Below are positions 42,890-51,567 of a DNA stretch of 64,000 nucleotides, one piece after another. The translations under genes and the position numbers were made by a program. Position 1 is the first letter of the stretch. Each line of letters begins with the position of its first letter. Location of the stretch: assembly GCF_014203645.1 (NCBI RefSeq), contig NZ_JACHJL010000005.1:124001-188000 (forward strand), written 5' to 3'. Source of the DNA: Streptomyces zagrosensis. GTDB taxonomy: Bacteria; Actinomycetota; Actinomycetes; Streptomycetales; Streptomycetaceae. The notes beneath the pieces are model-generated. The model worked only from the letters and a program-made list of their open reading frames with translations, searched no databases and was not told the origin of the DNA.

Positions 42890-43710
42890 GCATCAACCAC
42901 ATGACGGTGAAGCAGCTGTCGCTGCCGGCTCTCGTCGATGCGTGCACGCGCCTCGGCGTCCCGGCGGTGGGCCTGTGGCGCGAACCGGTCGCGCAGTACG
43001 GCCTGGAGGCGACGGCCGCGCTGGTCCGCGACGCCGGCCTCGCCGTCACCTCCCTGTGCCGGGGCGGCTTCCTCACCGCCCTCGACGACGGCGACCGGGC
43101 CCGCGCCTTGGCGAACAACCGCACTGCGATCGATGAGGCGGTGACGCTTGGCACGGACACATTGGTCCTGGTGTCGGGCGGCCTTCCGCCGGGCAGCCGC
43201 GACCTTGTGGCGGCGCGCGAACGGGTCGCGGACGCGCTCGTTTCCCTGGCCCCCTATGCAGCCGACCGAGGGGTCCGGCTGGCCATCGAACCCCTGCACC
43301 CGATGTTCGCCGCGGACCGCTGCGTGGTCTCCACCCTCGATCAGGCTCTTGACCTCGCGGAGCGCTTCCCCGCCCGCCAGGTCGGCGTGGTCGTGGACAC
43401 GTACCACATCTGGTGGGACGACCGGGCTCCCGCAGCCGTGGCCCGTGCGGGTACCACCGGCCGTATCCATTCCTTCCAGCTCGCCGACTGGACGACTCCT
43501 CTTCCGGCCGGCGTCCTCACTGGCCGCGGCCAACTGGGCGATGGCGCCATTGACTTCCGCCACTGGCTCGCGTTGGTCGAGTCGGCGGGTTGGGCGGGTT
43601 TCATCGAAGTGGAGCTCTTCAACGAGGAGTTGTGGGCAAGAGAAGGGGCGGAAGTGCTGGCAGAGACGGCGACGCGCTTCACTGCCTGCACGCAGCCGGC
43701 CAGTAGGTAG
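42835..43710 (+). CDS. Sugar phosphate isomerase/epimerase (AP-endonuclease-2-like TIM barrel)
   Basis: 291 residues from GTG 42835, or 280 from the duplicated GTG 42868. Metal-binding barrel residues: GVRLAIEPLHPMFAADRCVV (Glu), GVVVDTYHIWWD (Asp, His), HSFQLADWTTPLP (His) and GFIEVELFNEELW (Glu). Last gene of the operon; probably isomerises the sugar derivative handled by its partners. Confidence 0.85.
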   Translation: MNALSRFRSSAVNALSRFSINHMTVKQLSLPALVDACTRLGVPAVGLWREPVAQYGLEATAALVRDAGLAVTSLCRGGFLTALDDGDRARALANNRTAIDEAVTLGTDTLVLVSGGLPPGSRDLVAARERVADALVSLAPYAADRGVRLAIEPLHPMFAADRCVVSTLDQALDLAERFPARQVGVVVDTYHIWWDDRAPAAVARAGTTGRIHSFQLADWTTPLPAGVLTGRGQLGDGAIDFRHWLALVESAGWAGFIEVELFNEELWAREGAEVLAETATRFTACTQPASR

Positions 43711-43763
43711 CGATTCGGTAGGTAGCGAGTCGGCAAGTAGCGGGTCGGCAAGTAGCCGCCTCG
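43703..43763. repeat. 15-bp tandem repeat overlapping the isomerase stop codon
   Basis: About four units: GTAGGTAGCGATTCG, GTAGGTAGCGAGTCG, GCAAGTAGCGGGTCG, GCAAGTAGCCGCCTCG. The first unit contains the TAG stop (43708-43710). No gene reads through it on either strand with support. Confidence 0.7.
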
Positions 43764-44114
43764 GCAGGCGGTCCCGTTCGACGAGGCCGCCTGCGCCGAA
43801 GCAACGGCCTTCCGCACGTGTATTTCCCTCGCGGCGGCAGCGAGATCTACCGATCGCCAGCAGCGGGGGCCCGCCGGGGCCCGCCACGCCCTGGCCGCTA
43901 CCGCATCCGCCGCGTCCCACCAGTTAACCGACTGGTACACCACACATGGCGTATCGATCAGCCGGACCGCCCTACCATCGCCGGCCGCCATAAATGGGCA
44001 GGTAAGAGCCCCAAGGCGATATTGTCGGATGTCGTCGTGGATCGGTCCGTCCACTGGCCGCCCGGCCCGGCCCGGCGGCCCCGCAGACGCCCGAGACCGC
44101 AGATGCCCGCGACC
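43711..44114. other. Intergenic gap, no gene seen
   Basis: About 400 bp between convergent genes. Holds the 15-bp repeats and a GC-rich run (CGGCCCGGCCCGG near 44062) with no convincing terminator. Confidence 0.5.
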
Positions 44115-44828
44115 TTAAACGCCCGAGACCTCCGTCACCGGCGCCTCGCACCCGGGATGGCCCCAACGCGTCCCCAGCTTGGCGATCGCCTCGCCGATGG
44201 CGTACGGCTGCCCGCACGGGCAGGTGCCGCGGAACTTCGCCTTGATGGTCCGCGAGCCGTTCCCCGCCGTGGCGCGGGCCGGCCGCTTGCCTGCCGCGGC
44301 ACCCGACTTTGAACGGGCCGGGGCGCTGCGCTCCGGCGCCGGCACCGGCGGCTGGGTGGCGCCGAGCGCGGTGCCGGCGGCCTGCTGGCTGATGGCCGCG
44401 TCACTCGCGGCCTGGTCGGCGATCGCGTTCAACACATCGCCGTCCACCCGGTGGGCCGGCACATAGCGGAACTCGACCTCCCGGCCCGCCAGCAGGGCAT
44501 CGATCTCCTGCACGAGCTCCTGGTTGGCCACGGGTTTACCGGCCGCCGTCTTCCACCCGTTGCGCTTCCAGTTCGGCAGCCACTGCGTGACGGCCTTCAT
44601 GGCGTACTGGGAGTCCATGCGCACTTCCAGGGACGTCCCGGGGGCGACCGACTCCAACAAGCGCTGTAGCGCGGTGAGTTCGCCCACGTTGTTGGTGGCA
44701 CGGCCCAGCGGTCCGGACTCCCAGCGCTCGGGCCTGCCCTGCGCGTCGGCGATGACCCACGCCCAGCCGGCCGGCCCCGGATTCCCCTTGGCCGCCCCGT
44801 CACAGGCGGCGATGATGCGATCAGACAT
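44115..44828 (-). CDS. Ribonuclease HI family protein with C-terminal CxCG extension
   Basis: 237 residues from ATG 44828. RNase H fold: IIAACDGAAKGNPGPAGWAW (first Asp), ATNNVGELTALQRLL (Glu), EVRMDSQYAMKAVTQWLPNW (Asp), RVDGDVLNAIADQAASDAAI (last Asp). After residue ~160 comes an Ala/Pro-rich linker and a terminal element FRGTCPCGQPYAIGEAIAKL ending GHPGCEAP that resembles a small zinc-binding module. Degrades RNA of RNA-DNA hybrids. Confidence 0.88.
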   Translation of the reverse strand: MSDRIIAACDGAAKGNPGPAGWAWVIADAQGRPERWESGPLGRATNNVGELTALQRLLESVAPGTSLEVRMDSQYAMKAVTQWLPNWKRNGWKTAAGKPVANQELVQEIDALLAGREVEFRYVPAHRVDGDVLNAIADQAASDAAISQQAAGTALGATQPPVPAPERSAPARSKSGAAAGKRPARATAGNGSRTIKAKFRGTCPCGQPYAIGEAIAKLGTRWGHPGCEAPVTEVSGV

Positions 44829-44969
44829 CCCTCGATCATGCCTTACCCAGCACGGCGCACGGGCCACTGGGCGACCCAAGGCCGCGACAGCGCTGCCGGC
44901 GCGGACGACGGCGCTTGTTGGCTCACACAGCACCGGCCCAGCCGGTCGAGAGCGGTGTTCTCCGGCTGC

Positions 44970-45398
44970 TCAGCCCTGGGGGCCGGGCCCGGCGGGCGCT
45001 GGTGCGCTGCTGCCGGTGTAGGAGGGGATGTCGGTGACGAGTTGGGTGAGGGCCGGATCGGCGGCGAAGCGGCGTGCGTGCAAGGCCGCGATCTGCTCGC
45101 CGATGTCGGGATCGTCGCTGTCGGTGGTGTCGTAGGAAACGAAGGTCTCAAGAAGGGGCAGCCCGATCCGGTCGGTGTGGGCGTGCGAGGGCGCCGTCAG
45201 ATACTGCCAGTAGCCATCGAGGTCCTCGATGACGAAGACGGCACCGTACGCGAACTCGCCGCCGACGTCCCGGCCGACGATGTACTGCTTGACCGCGTCG
45301 ATCGACTCGCCCTGGCGGCGCAGGCTAGCAAGCGCCTGCGCTCGCTGTTCCGCGGTGGTGGTCTCTTTGAAAACGAATCGGTTGTGGTGATAGATCAC
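44970..45398 (-). CDS. Dabb family (stress-responsive A/B barrel) protein
   Basis: 142 residues. Starts at GTG 45398 with GGAAGG upstream (MIYHHNRFVFKETTTAEQRA). The Dabb pattern of His, charged helix and two beta strands is present (AYGAVFVIEDLDGYWQYLTA). Often a dimeric ferredoxin-like barrel enzyme; the C-terminal tail is Pro/Ala-rich and unstructured. Function unknown. Confidence 0.7.
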   Translation of the reverse strand: MIYHHNRFVFKETTTAEQRAQALASLRRQGESIDAVKQYIVGRDVGGEFAYGAVFVIEDLDGYWQYLTAPSHAHTDRIGLPLLETFVSYDTTDSDDPDIGEQIAALHARRFAADPALTQLVTDIPSYTGSSAPAPAGPGPQG

Positions 45399-45525
45399 GG
45401 CTCTGCCTTCCTGTACGGGGTGGGTACGTGCACGGGCATGAGGTACGGCAGGTCGGTTTGGCGACGGGTGAACTAGGGCGAGAACAGCGCCGCTTAAGCG
45501 CCGGTCCCGGGGATAAAGGAAGCGA

Positions 45526-46116
45526 TCACGCACGGGACCAGTAGCCGAGCAGCGCGGCCACCGCCTGGTCGGCCAGCTGTTGTGCACGGTCGAATCCGAC
45601 GTCCGCGAGCGTGCCGATGCCCGCCAGGCCGTGCAGCGTGCCCCACAGCAGGTCGCTGGCGTCCTCGACGCTGACCAGCTCCACCGTGGCCTGCTCTGCC
45701 CACGTCTGGATGAGGTGCCGGGTGAAGGCGATGACGTCCGCGGCAGCCCGGTGGCGAGCAGCGGCGTCGATGATCGCGCCGGACGCCGCGCCCGACATCA
45801 GTTGGTACAGGGCTGGCTGCGATCGCACGAACTCCAGGTACGCGGTCGCTGCCAGGTGGGGGCCGTGTGCTGGCGTCCCGCCGGCTACCGCCCCCCGTAG
45901 CCGTTGCAGCAGTTCGGTGTTGCCCTGCTGCAACAGGGTGTGCAGCACCGCCTCTTTGTTCTCGAAGTGCTGGTAGATCACGGGCGCGCTGTAGCCGATC
46001 TCCGTGGCGATCCGTCGGATCGTCACCGCTGGCCAGCCCTCGGCCTCGGCTACCCGGTTCGCGACCGTCAAGATCTCGTCGAACGTTCGCCGACGCGTCT
46101 CTTCTCTACGACCCAT
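45526..46116 (-). CDS. TetR family transcriptional regulator
   Basis: 196 residues from ATG 46116; longer frames upstream cross the operator and are rejected. HTH: RRRTFDEILTVANRVAEAEG, WPAVTIRRIATEIGYSAPVI, YQHFENKEAVLHTLLQ. C-terminal ligand domain of the WHG/TetR_C type. The perfect inverted repeat just upstream implies autoregulation and probably repression of an adjacent gene. Confidence 0.88.
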   Translation of the reverse strand: MGRREETRRRTFDEILTVANRVAEAEGWPAVTIRRIATEIGYSAPVIYQHFENKEAVLHTLLQQGNTELLQRLRGAVAGGTPAHGPHLAATAYLEFVRSQPALYQLMSGAASGAIIDAAARHRAAADVIAFTRHLIQTWAEQATVELVSVEDASDLLWGTLHGLAGIGTLADVGFDRAQQLADQAVAALLGYWSRA

Positions 46117-46126
46117 CGAATTCCTC

Positions 46127-46151
46127 ACGACGTTAGAAAACCTAACGTCGT
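46127..46151. promoter_or_regulatory. TetR operator, perfect 10-bp arms
   Basis: ACGACGTTAG-AAAAC-CTAACGTCGT lies 11 bp upstream of the tetR start. The arms are exact inverted repeats with a 5-bp spacer, the form expected for a TetR dimer pair; the promoter of tetR should overlap it. Confidence 0.85.
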
Positions 46152-46313
46152 TAACCATAGCCGCATCGGCAGATCCGTCAAGGGGCTCGTCGCACACACC
46201 CCCGCCACCGGCCCGACGCTCCGGGCATGTGACCCGCCGCCGACAACTGCCCCTAGCCCCGCCGCGCCGAGCGAGGGGCCAAGCGGAACGTCCGGATCAA
46301 GGACGTACTGGCT

Positions 46314-46349
46314 GGTTCCACGGGTTCCACGGGTACCACGGGTACCGCG
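46314..46349. repeat. 9-bp tandem repeat GGTTCCACG x4
   Basis: Units GGTTCCACG, GGTTCCACG, GGTACCACG, GGTACCGCG in the gap between the tetR and PAP2 genes. Translated on the minus strand it would be PWN/PWY repeats, but no gene is supported. Confidence 0.75.
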
Positions 46350-46406
46350 GAGACAAAGACGTGCCCGCGATGTGGTGTGACTCGATACGGCTCGATAGAG
46401 CCTGAC

Positions 46407-47708
46407 TCAGACCAGTTCGGGTTGCGGTTTTGGTTGCGGCACCGGCGCGGCCTTCGGTTCCCACAGCTTGGTGGTCCGCATGTAGCCGTGGATCACTGAG
46501 GCCATCACCACAATGACGAGCGGTCCACACACCCACCGATATTCGGCCATTTCCATCGACAGATAGCGATACGACACCAAGAGCGCGGTGAAGACCGTTG
46601 TGCCGTAGGCGACCAACTGGATTCCTGACCGGTCCCAACCGCGGTCGAACGAGCGCAGCCCTGCCTCGATCGTGAGGGCGAACACCACGCCGGCCACGAG
46701 GTCCGCGCCGTAGTGATAGCCGAATCCCAGCGTCGCGCCGAGCGTGGTGATCAGCCAGAACGTGCCGGCGAACTGCAAGACGCGGGGGCCTTTGCGGGTG
46801 TGGATGAAGATCACGGTGGCCCACGCTGTGTGCAGGCTGGGCATGCAGTTGCGCGGGGTGATCTCGTCGAACGGCATGTGCTGCGGGGTCTCGATCGGTG
46901 GCGGCGTGTCCGGCCACAGATTGGCTACCGCCCAATGCCCGCCATCGGCGCCGTAAGCGAAGATTGGTCCGACCACCGGGAAGAGCATGTAGATGCCCGG
47001 GCCCAGCAGCCCGATGAGCAAAAAGGTACGCACCAGGTGGTGACGTGGGAAGCGGCGCTCGACCGCCACGTTACGGAGCTGGTACAGCGCGACGATGACC
47101 GCTGCCACCGCAAGCTGACCGTAGACGAAGCCGAGAACACCGTCCCCGATCGAGCCGGTGGCCTTGACGATCCGGCCTACCCACCACGACGGGTTGCCCA
47201 GCGCCTGATCGGCGGTTGCCACGTACTGATCGAGCATCGCCGGGCGGGTCTTCGATGTGATGAGTAGCCAGGTATCGCCAGTCTTACGGCCGGCCACGAG
47301 CAGCAGAGCCAGCCCGACGCCCTTGAGCAGCAGGACGCGCTCCGGTCCTGTGCGGCGCGTGATGGCGATGACCCCATAGCTCAACAGCACCCACAACGCG
47401 CCGTTGCCGAAGTTCATCCTGGCGTCGGCCGCCCACCGCACCAGCAAGAACACACCGTCGATGCCGATCGCGACACCAGCGGCGATGAACCGTTGCCGCC
47501 AGCTCAGCACCACCATCATCAGCGCCATGGCGGCGTACAACAGCGGCCCCGACTTGGGGGTGAATAGCACCTCTCGCGCCTGGTTGGTGATCGGCCCCGG
47601 TACGCCGTAGCCACGCGCGGTGATCTCCAGCGCGATGAGGAATCCAAGGGCCACCACGCCCACCGCGGTCCACAGCATCGCCCGTGGCTGGCGCCACGCA
47701 GCGAACAT
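46407..47708 (-). CDS. PAP2 superfamily membrane phosphatase/transferase
   Basis: 433 residues from ATG 47708 (an ATG at 47756 would add 16 residues). Many hydrophobic helices; a C-terminal PAP2 domain has NCMPSLHTAWATVIFIHTRK (PSLH) and GYHYGADLVAGVVFALTIEA (H...D), with the arginine motif less clear. Similar to inositol-phosphoceramide or phosphatase/transferase types. The upstream region is unusually AT-rich. Confidence 0.82.
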   Translation of the reverse strand: MFAAWRQPRAMLWTAVGVVALGFLIALEITARGYGVPGPITNQAREVLFTPKSGPLLYAAMALMMVVLSWRQRFIAAGVAIGIDGVFLLVRWAADARMNFGNGALWVLLSYGVIAITRRTGPERVLLLKGVGLALLLVAGRKTGDTWLLITSKTRPAMLDQYVATADQALGNPSWWVGRIVKATGSIGDGVLGFVYGQLAVAAVIVALYQLRNVAVERRFPRHHLVRTFLLIGLLGPGIYMLFPVVGPIFAYGADGGHWAVANLWPDTPPPIETPQHMPFDEITPRNCMPSLHTAWATVIFIHTRKGPRVLQFAGTFWLITTLGATLGFGYHYGADLVAGVVFALTIEAGLRSFDRGWDRSGIQLVAYGTTVFTALLVSYRYLSMEMAEYRWVCGPLVIVVMASVIHGYMRTTKLWEPKAAPVPQPKPQPELV

Positions 47709-48243
47709 CGTTTTGCAGTTTATTCGCGAATATATCCGCGTTGCTATAGATATCAATGGTTTGGCCGATTTGGTAGATGTTGGTTAAACAGCTCACTCTG
47801 CGCGCTGGAGCGTTTTCTCGTGATGGGCGGGCGATCAGGGCGATCGTCGTGAGTTCGGTCATGCTATCGGACCGGTGCGAGTGGGCTTCGCTGGTCACGG
47901 GCGGTGCGAAGGTCAGTCGATCCTGGGCTCGACGGTTCGCGCCTTGGGGATGACCATGGAGCTCTCGACGCCCAGCGGGCATCGAGGGCGGCACGGGTTG
48001 CCCAGTGGCCCTTCAGCATGCCCACAGGGCCGCGAACTGGCGGCCTGAATGGAGGCATTGGCAGGCCCGGCCGAGGTCTCGTGTGCCGCTGCCGTGTGGG
48101 CGACATCACCGTGGGCGATGGGGCACTGTGCGTGTGCGTACTGACGAATCCGCCTCGGTCGGCATGATCCGTACGACGCAGAAGACCGCGGCACCCGCAG
48201 TGCGCGGCCACAGCCCAAGGGGAGTCGCCGCGCACCGGTCGGG
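47709..48243. other. Intergenic region with AT-rich promoter patch
   Basis: No gene supported. The 60 bp upstream of the PAP2 start are AT-rich (for example GTTGCTATAGATATCAATGG at 47741-47760), contrasting with flanking GC-rich sequence, and contain a perfect 12-bp palindrome. Confidence 0.5.
47721..47732. promoter_or_regulatory. 12-bp palindrome TATTCGCGAATA
   Basis: Perfect palindrome 13 bp upstream of the PAP2 start, in an AT-rich patch. Suitable for a regulator or promoter element; the binder is unknown. Confidence 0.45.
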
Positions 48244-49758
48244 TCAGCCGGAGATGGGGCAGTAACGGCCGGGGGCTATGACGCCGTCGGGGTCGAGCGC
48301 GGCCTTGAGCCGGGCGATGGTTCCCCAGGGCGCCGTGTCCTGCTCCGTCATGAACTCCATGGCATCGATGCCGATGCGGTAGAACCGGAACCCTTCCGCG
48401 TACAACTGCCGGTGCAGGTCGTCGTTACATGCATGCGCGGACGCTGTCTGCTGGGGGTCGGTGCGGTCGAAGTAGAGGTTGATGACGGATTCGGCGTAGT
48501 CGGCGTTCATGGGGTTGATCGCGAGGGCGGGCACGATGCCGTGCTTAGCGCAGATCCGCTCCACCGTAGCCATCAGGTCACGGACGGTCGCACCCTCGAC
48601 GGCGACGACTGGCATGCAGGCCAGGTAGCCGATCGTGGAGTCGTCCAGGGCGTCCAAGGTCGCTGCGTCCGGCACGGTGGTGGCGCCCGTTGCCTGGTGC
48701 AGCCCTTGGAGGAATGCGGTGGTCGGGCGCCCCGAGTGCACATCGAACATCGCGGTGATCAACGGATCGGCCTCGTCGCCCGCGGCGTCTGCCGCGGTGA
48801 TCTCCCGCACCGCGGCCCCCACGGCCGCGAGGGGGCCACGGGCCTCCTGCACGGCCACCTGCACCTGGGCCTGTGTCCCATCCAGCGCCACCACTCCGGT
48901 CCAGGTGGGCACCTGGGTACTGGCGGTCATGGACAGGATGCGCTTGTCGTTGAAGAAATGCACGATCGACCGGAGTATGTCCGCGGTGAACAACGCGCCC
49001 ACCGCGTCCACCACCCCCGGCAGCACCTTTTCGGAGAAGGAGAACATCAGCAGGCGCAGTTCCTCGCGCCGTGGCAGCAGATCGACCACCGCGGCGGTCA
49101 CGATGCCCAAGTTGGACTGGACGAACAGCCCGTCCAGTCCAGGACCGAGGCCATGGCGGTAGTGATGCGAGTGGCGAGCGTCGGCACCAGACCATAGGCC
49201 GGTACGTATCAACTCCCCGGTGCCGAGCACTACTTCGAGGCCCCGTACCTCCTCCGCCCGGTGCCGCCGAAAGCCCGTGCCGCGCTCCAGCAAGTTGCCC
49301 ATCACCGACGAATTCGGGGACGAGCCGGTCACGTTGGTGACCAGGTCGGGTGCGTGCTCGGCCAGGTGGTCGGCCAGCTGCTTTTGGGTCACACCGGGCT
49401 CCACCACGGCGAACCGGCCCCGCGCATCGACGTAACGGATGCGGTTCATGCCGGACAGGTCAAGGAGTGCGGAGCCGGGGCGGACCGGCAGCTTCGAGCC
49501 GAGGCCCCAGTTAAGCCCGGTACTGACGGGGTGGAGCGGCACCTGCTGCTCGCGTGCTACCCGTACGACATCGGGGATCTGCGCCGCCTGCGTGGGACGT
49601 AGCACGGCGGTCACATCACGTGGCGGGAAGGCGGAGGTGTTGCGCCCCACCGCGGCCAGCGCGGCCGGCGTATGCAGGACCCCCTCGGCCCCCAAAATCT
49701 CGCGCCACCCCGCGAGCGCCTTCTCCTGATCTGCTTCGTCCCGCTGGTTTGGACTCAT
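48244..49758 (-). CDS. FAD-linked oxidase of the VAO/4-cresol-dehydrogenase type
   Basis: 504 residues from ATG 49758 with GGAGCGG upstream. FAD-binding PCMH domain: PLHPVSTGLNWGLGSKLPVR, then GSALLDLSGMNRIRYVDARG and FAVVEPGVTQKQLADHLAEH, NVTGSSPNSSVMGNLLERGT; C-terminal substrate domain ends DPDGVIAPGRYCPISG. VAO enzymes oxidise phenols, alcohols or amines. Adjacent to, but about 400 bp from, the antiporter/halogenase genes on the same strand. Confidence 0.85.
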   Translation of the reverse strand: MSPNQRDEADQEKALAGWREILGAEGVLHTPAALAAVGRNTSAFPPRDVTAVLRPTQAAQIPDVVRVAREQQVPLHPVSTGLNWGLGSKLPVRPGSALLDLSGMNRIRYVDARGRFAVVEPGVTQKQLADHLAEHAPDLVTNVTGSSPNSSVMGNLLERGTGFRRHRAEEVRGLEVVLGTGELIRTGLWSGADARHSHHYRHGLGPGLDGLFVQSNLGIVTAAVVDLLPRREELRLLMFSFSEKVLPGVVDAVGALFTADILRSIVHFFNDKRILSMTASTQVPTWTGVVALDGTQAQVQVAVQEARGPLAAVGAAVREITAADAAGDEADPLITAMFDVHSGRPTTAFLQGLHQATGATTVPDAATLDALDDSTIGYLACMPVVAVEGATVRDLMATVERICAKHGIVPALAINPMNADYAESVINLYFDRTDPQQTASAHACNDDLHRQLYAEGFRFYRIGIDAMEFMTEQDTAPWGTIARLKAALDPDGVIAPGRYCPISG

Positions 49759-50154
49759 CTGTTCCGCTCCTGATAATCGAGGGATAACACCTGCGGCACC
49801 CGGTGAAAGAACGTGGTGAGCACGAGGGCAGTGGTGAACACGAGGCCATAGGTGCCGACGGCCGCCACTCGCTCCGCTCCCCCGCTGCGGCCCCTGTGAG
49901 CACTGAGGACACTGTGGGCACTGTGGACACTGTGGGCACTTGCGAGGCCGCTGAACATTCGTACGGGAGCATCGGCCAGGGACGCCGTTCGCGTCCCGTA
50001 GGCCGTGCTCCCGCCTCCGACCGTGGCCCTGCGGTGAGCGCCACGGCCGGTCCTTCATATGGTCCCTTGGACACCGTCGTTGTTTCCGGTGACTGCGTTA
50101 CTTTCCGTGACTATTGTTTTCTGTTACCGCGTAACGGCGAGGCAGTTGCCCCCG
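49759..50154. other. Intergenic gap between antiporter and flavin oxidase genes
   Basis: About 400 bp, no gene supported. Contains the 9-bp repeat at 49900-49941. It probably carries the promoter of the oxidase gene, unless that gene is read from the cluster upstream. Confidence 0.45.
49900..49941. repeat. 9-bp tandem repeat rCACTGTGG, about 4 copies
   Basis: Units GCACTGAGG, ACACTGTGG, GCACTGTGG, ACACTGTGG and a partial GCACTT. Same period and copy number as the repeats at 39524 and 46314. Confidence 0.75.
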
Positions 50155-51567
50155 TCAGACCCGAGGGTCGGAACGCAGGGCCCAGATCAATCGGAGCCCC
50201 GGCCCGGTCATGGCGGTGGTCACGAGGGTGACGACGACGAGCACCACAAAGAGCTGCGTGTCGATCACCTCCGCTTCGTGGCCGATGCCGAGGACGACTA
50301 GTTCGGTCAGGCCACGCGTGTTCATCAAGATCCCGAGCTCCAGCGAACGGGCTCGGGAGAGCCCCGTCAGATAGCCGGCCACCCCCGCGCCGATCACCTT
50401 CGTGAGCGTGGCCAGTGTCAGCAACCCCGCCAGGAGTAGGGCGCCGTCCGCGTCCAGGGAGAGGTCCCCCAGATCGAGGGAGAGACCGAACCCCAGGAAG
50501 AAGAACGGCAGCAAGAGCCCCGCGAGGGTGGTGACGGACGACAGTGCCACCGCATCGTCGCCCTTCCCCGAGATATGCGGCCAGGCGAGGCCGAAGAGAA
50601 ACGCGCCGATGAGCTGATGAATGCCGAGGAGGGCCGTCACTCCCGCCGAGGCAGCGACGCCGGCAATGCACAGGGTGCTCGTGATGACCGGCGAGTGCTT
50701 CGTGCTGCCGTCGAGCAGCCGTGCGAGCCAGATGCGAACCGGCCCAAGGAGTACGACGGCCGTTGCCACGAAGAGCAGCAGTTTCCACCACTGGCCGCCC
50801 GCGCCCTCGCCCGAGGCCAGCGCAAGAGCCGCGGTGAGCACCACCCAGCAGACCCCGTCCCCCACTGCCGCCGCGTAGAGGCTGAGCCGGCCCGTGCGGG
50901 TTTTCAGCAACCCGAGGTCGGTGAGGACTCTGGCAAGGACGGGGAAGGCCGTGACACTGAGCGAGCACCCTAGGAACAGAGCGAACGCGAGCGGGTTTTG
51001 CGTGCTTCCGCTGTGTTCCTCCCACAGCCACAGGGCCGTTGCGGTGCCGGCGGCGAACGGCACCAGGAAGGAGGCGCAGGTCACCAGGGCGAACCCCCGC
51101 TCGACGCGGGTTTGCCGAGCCTGAGCCAGTTCTTGGCCCACCCCGAACATGAAGAGGACGAGGCCGAGTTGGGCCAGGGCGTCAAGCCCCGTCACCACCT
51201 TGGCCGGGAAGATCCAGTCCGACACGTCGGGGGCCACCTGGCCGAGTACCGAGGGCCCAAGGGCCAGCCCGGCACAGATCTCCCCCATGACTCGCGGCTG
51301 GCCGATGCGGACTGCCAGCGCCCCGGCGCCGAGCGCCACCGCGAGGACCCCCGAGGCGGCGAGCAGCAGCTTGGCCGTGGTGTGGTCCACACCGTGCCCC
51401 GCCCCCGCCGCGCCCGATCCCTCGGGCGCGGCGATGAGCGCGACGACACAGATGATGGCGGGGAGCGCGACGAGTGCGGCGTAACCCAGCAGGCGCTGAC
51501 GTCTGCCGCGAGGACGGTCCTCTCCCTCACTAGTGTCGGGAGTGCCTCTGGCCTCAACGAGGCTCAT
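50155..51567 (-). CDS. Cation/proton antiporter (CPA2-like)
   Basis: 470 residues from ATG 51567, overlapping the halogenase end by 14 nt. About 12 hydrophobic helices including MGEICAGLALGPSVLGQVAP and SLSVTAFPVLARVLTDLGLL, typical of CPA2 Na+/H+ or K+/H+ antiporters; no C-terminal TrkA/USP domain. In this operon it may balance ions or export a product; that is inference. Confidence 0.85.
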   Translation of the reverse strand: MSLVEARGTPDTSEGEDRPRGRRQRLLGYAALVALPAIICVVALIAAPEGSGAAGAGHGVDHTTAKLLLAASGVLAVALGAGALAVRIGQPRVMGEICAGLALGPSVLGQVAPDVSDWIFPAKVVTGLDALAQLGLVLFMFGVGQELAQARQTRVERGFALVTCASFLVPFAAGTATALWLWEEHSGSTQNPLAFALFLGCSLSVTAFPVLARVLTDLGLLKTRTGRLSLYAAAVGDGVCWVVLTAALALASGEGAGGQWWKLLLFVATAVVLLGPVRIWLARLLDGSTKHSPVITSTLCIAGVAASAGVTALLGIHQLIGAFLFGLAWPHISGKGDDAVALSSVTTLAGLLLPFFFLGFGLSLDLGDLSLDADGALLLAGLLTLATLTKVIGAGVAGYLTGLSRARSLELGILMNTRGLTELVVLGIGHEAEVIDTQLFVVLVVVTLVTTAMTGPGLRLIWALRSDPRV

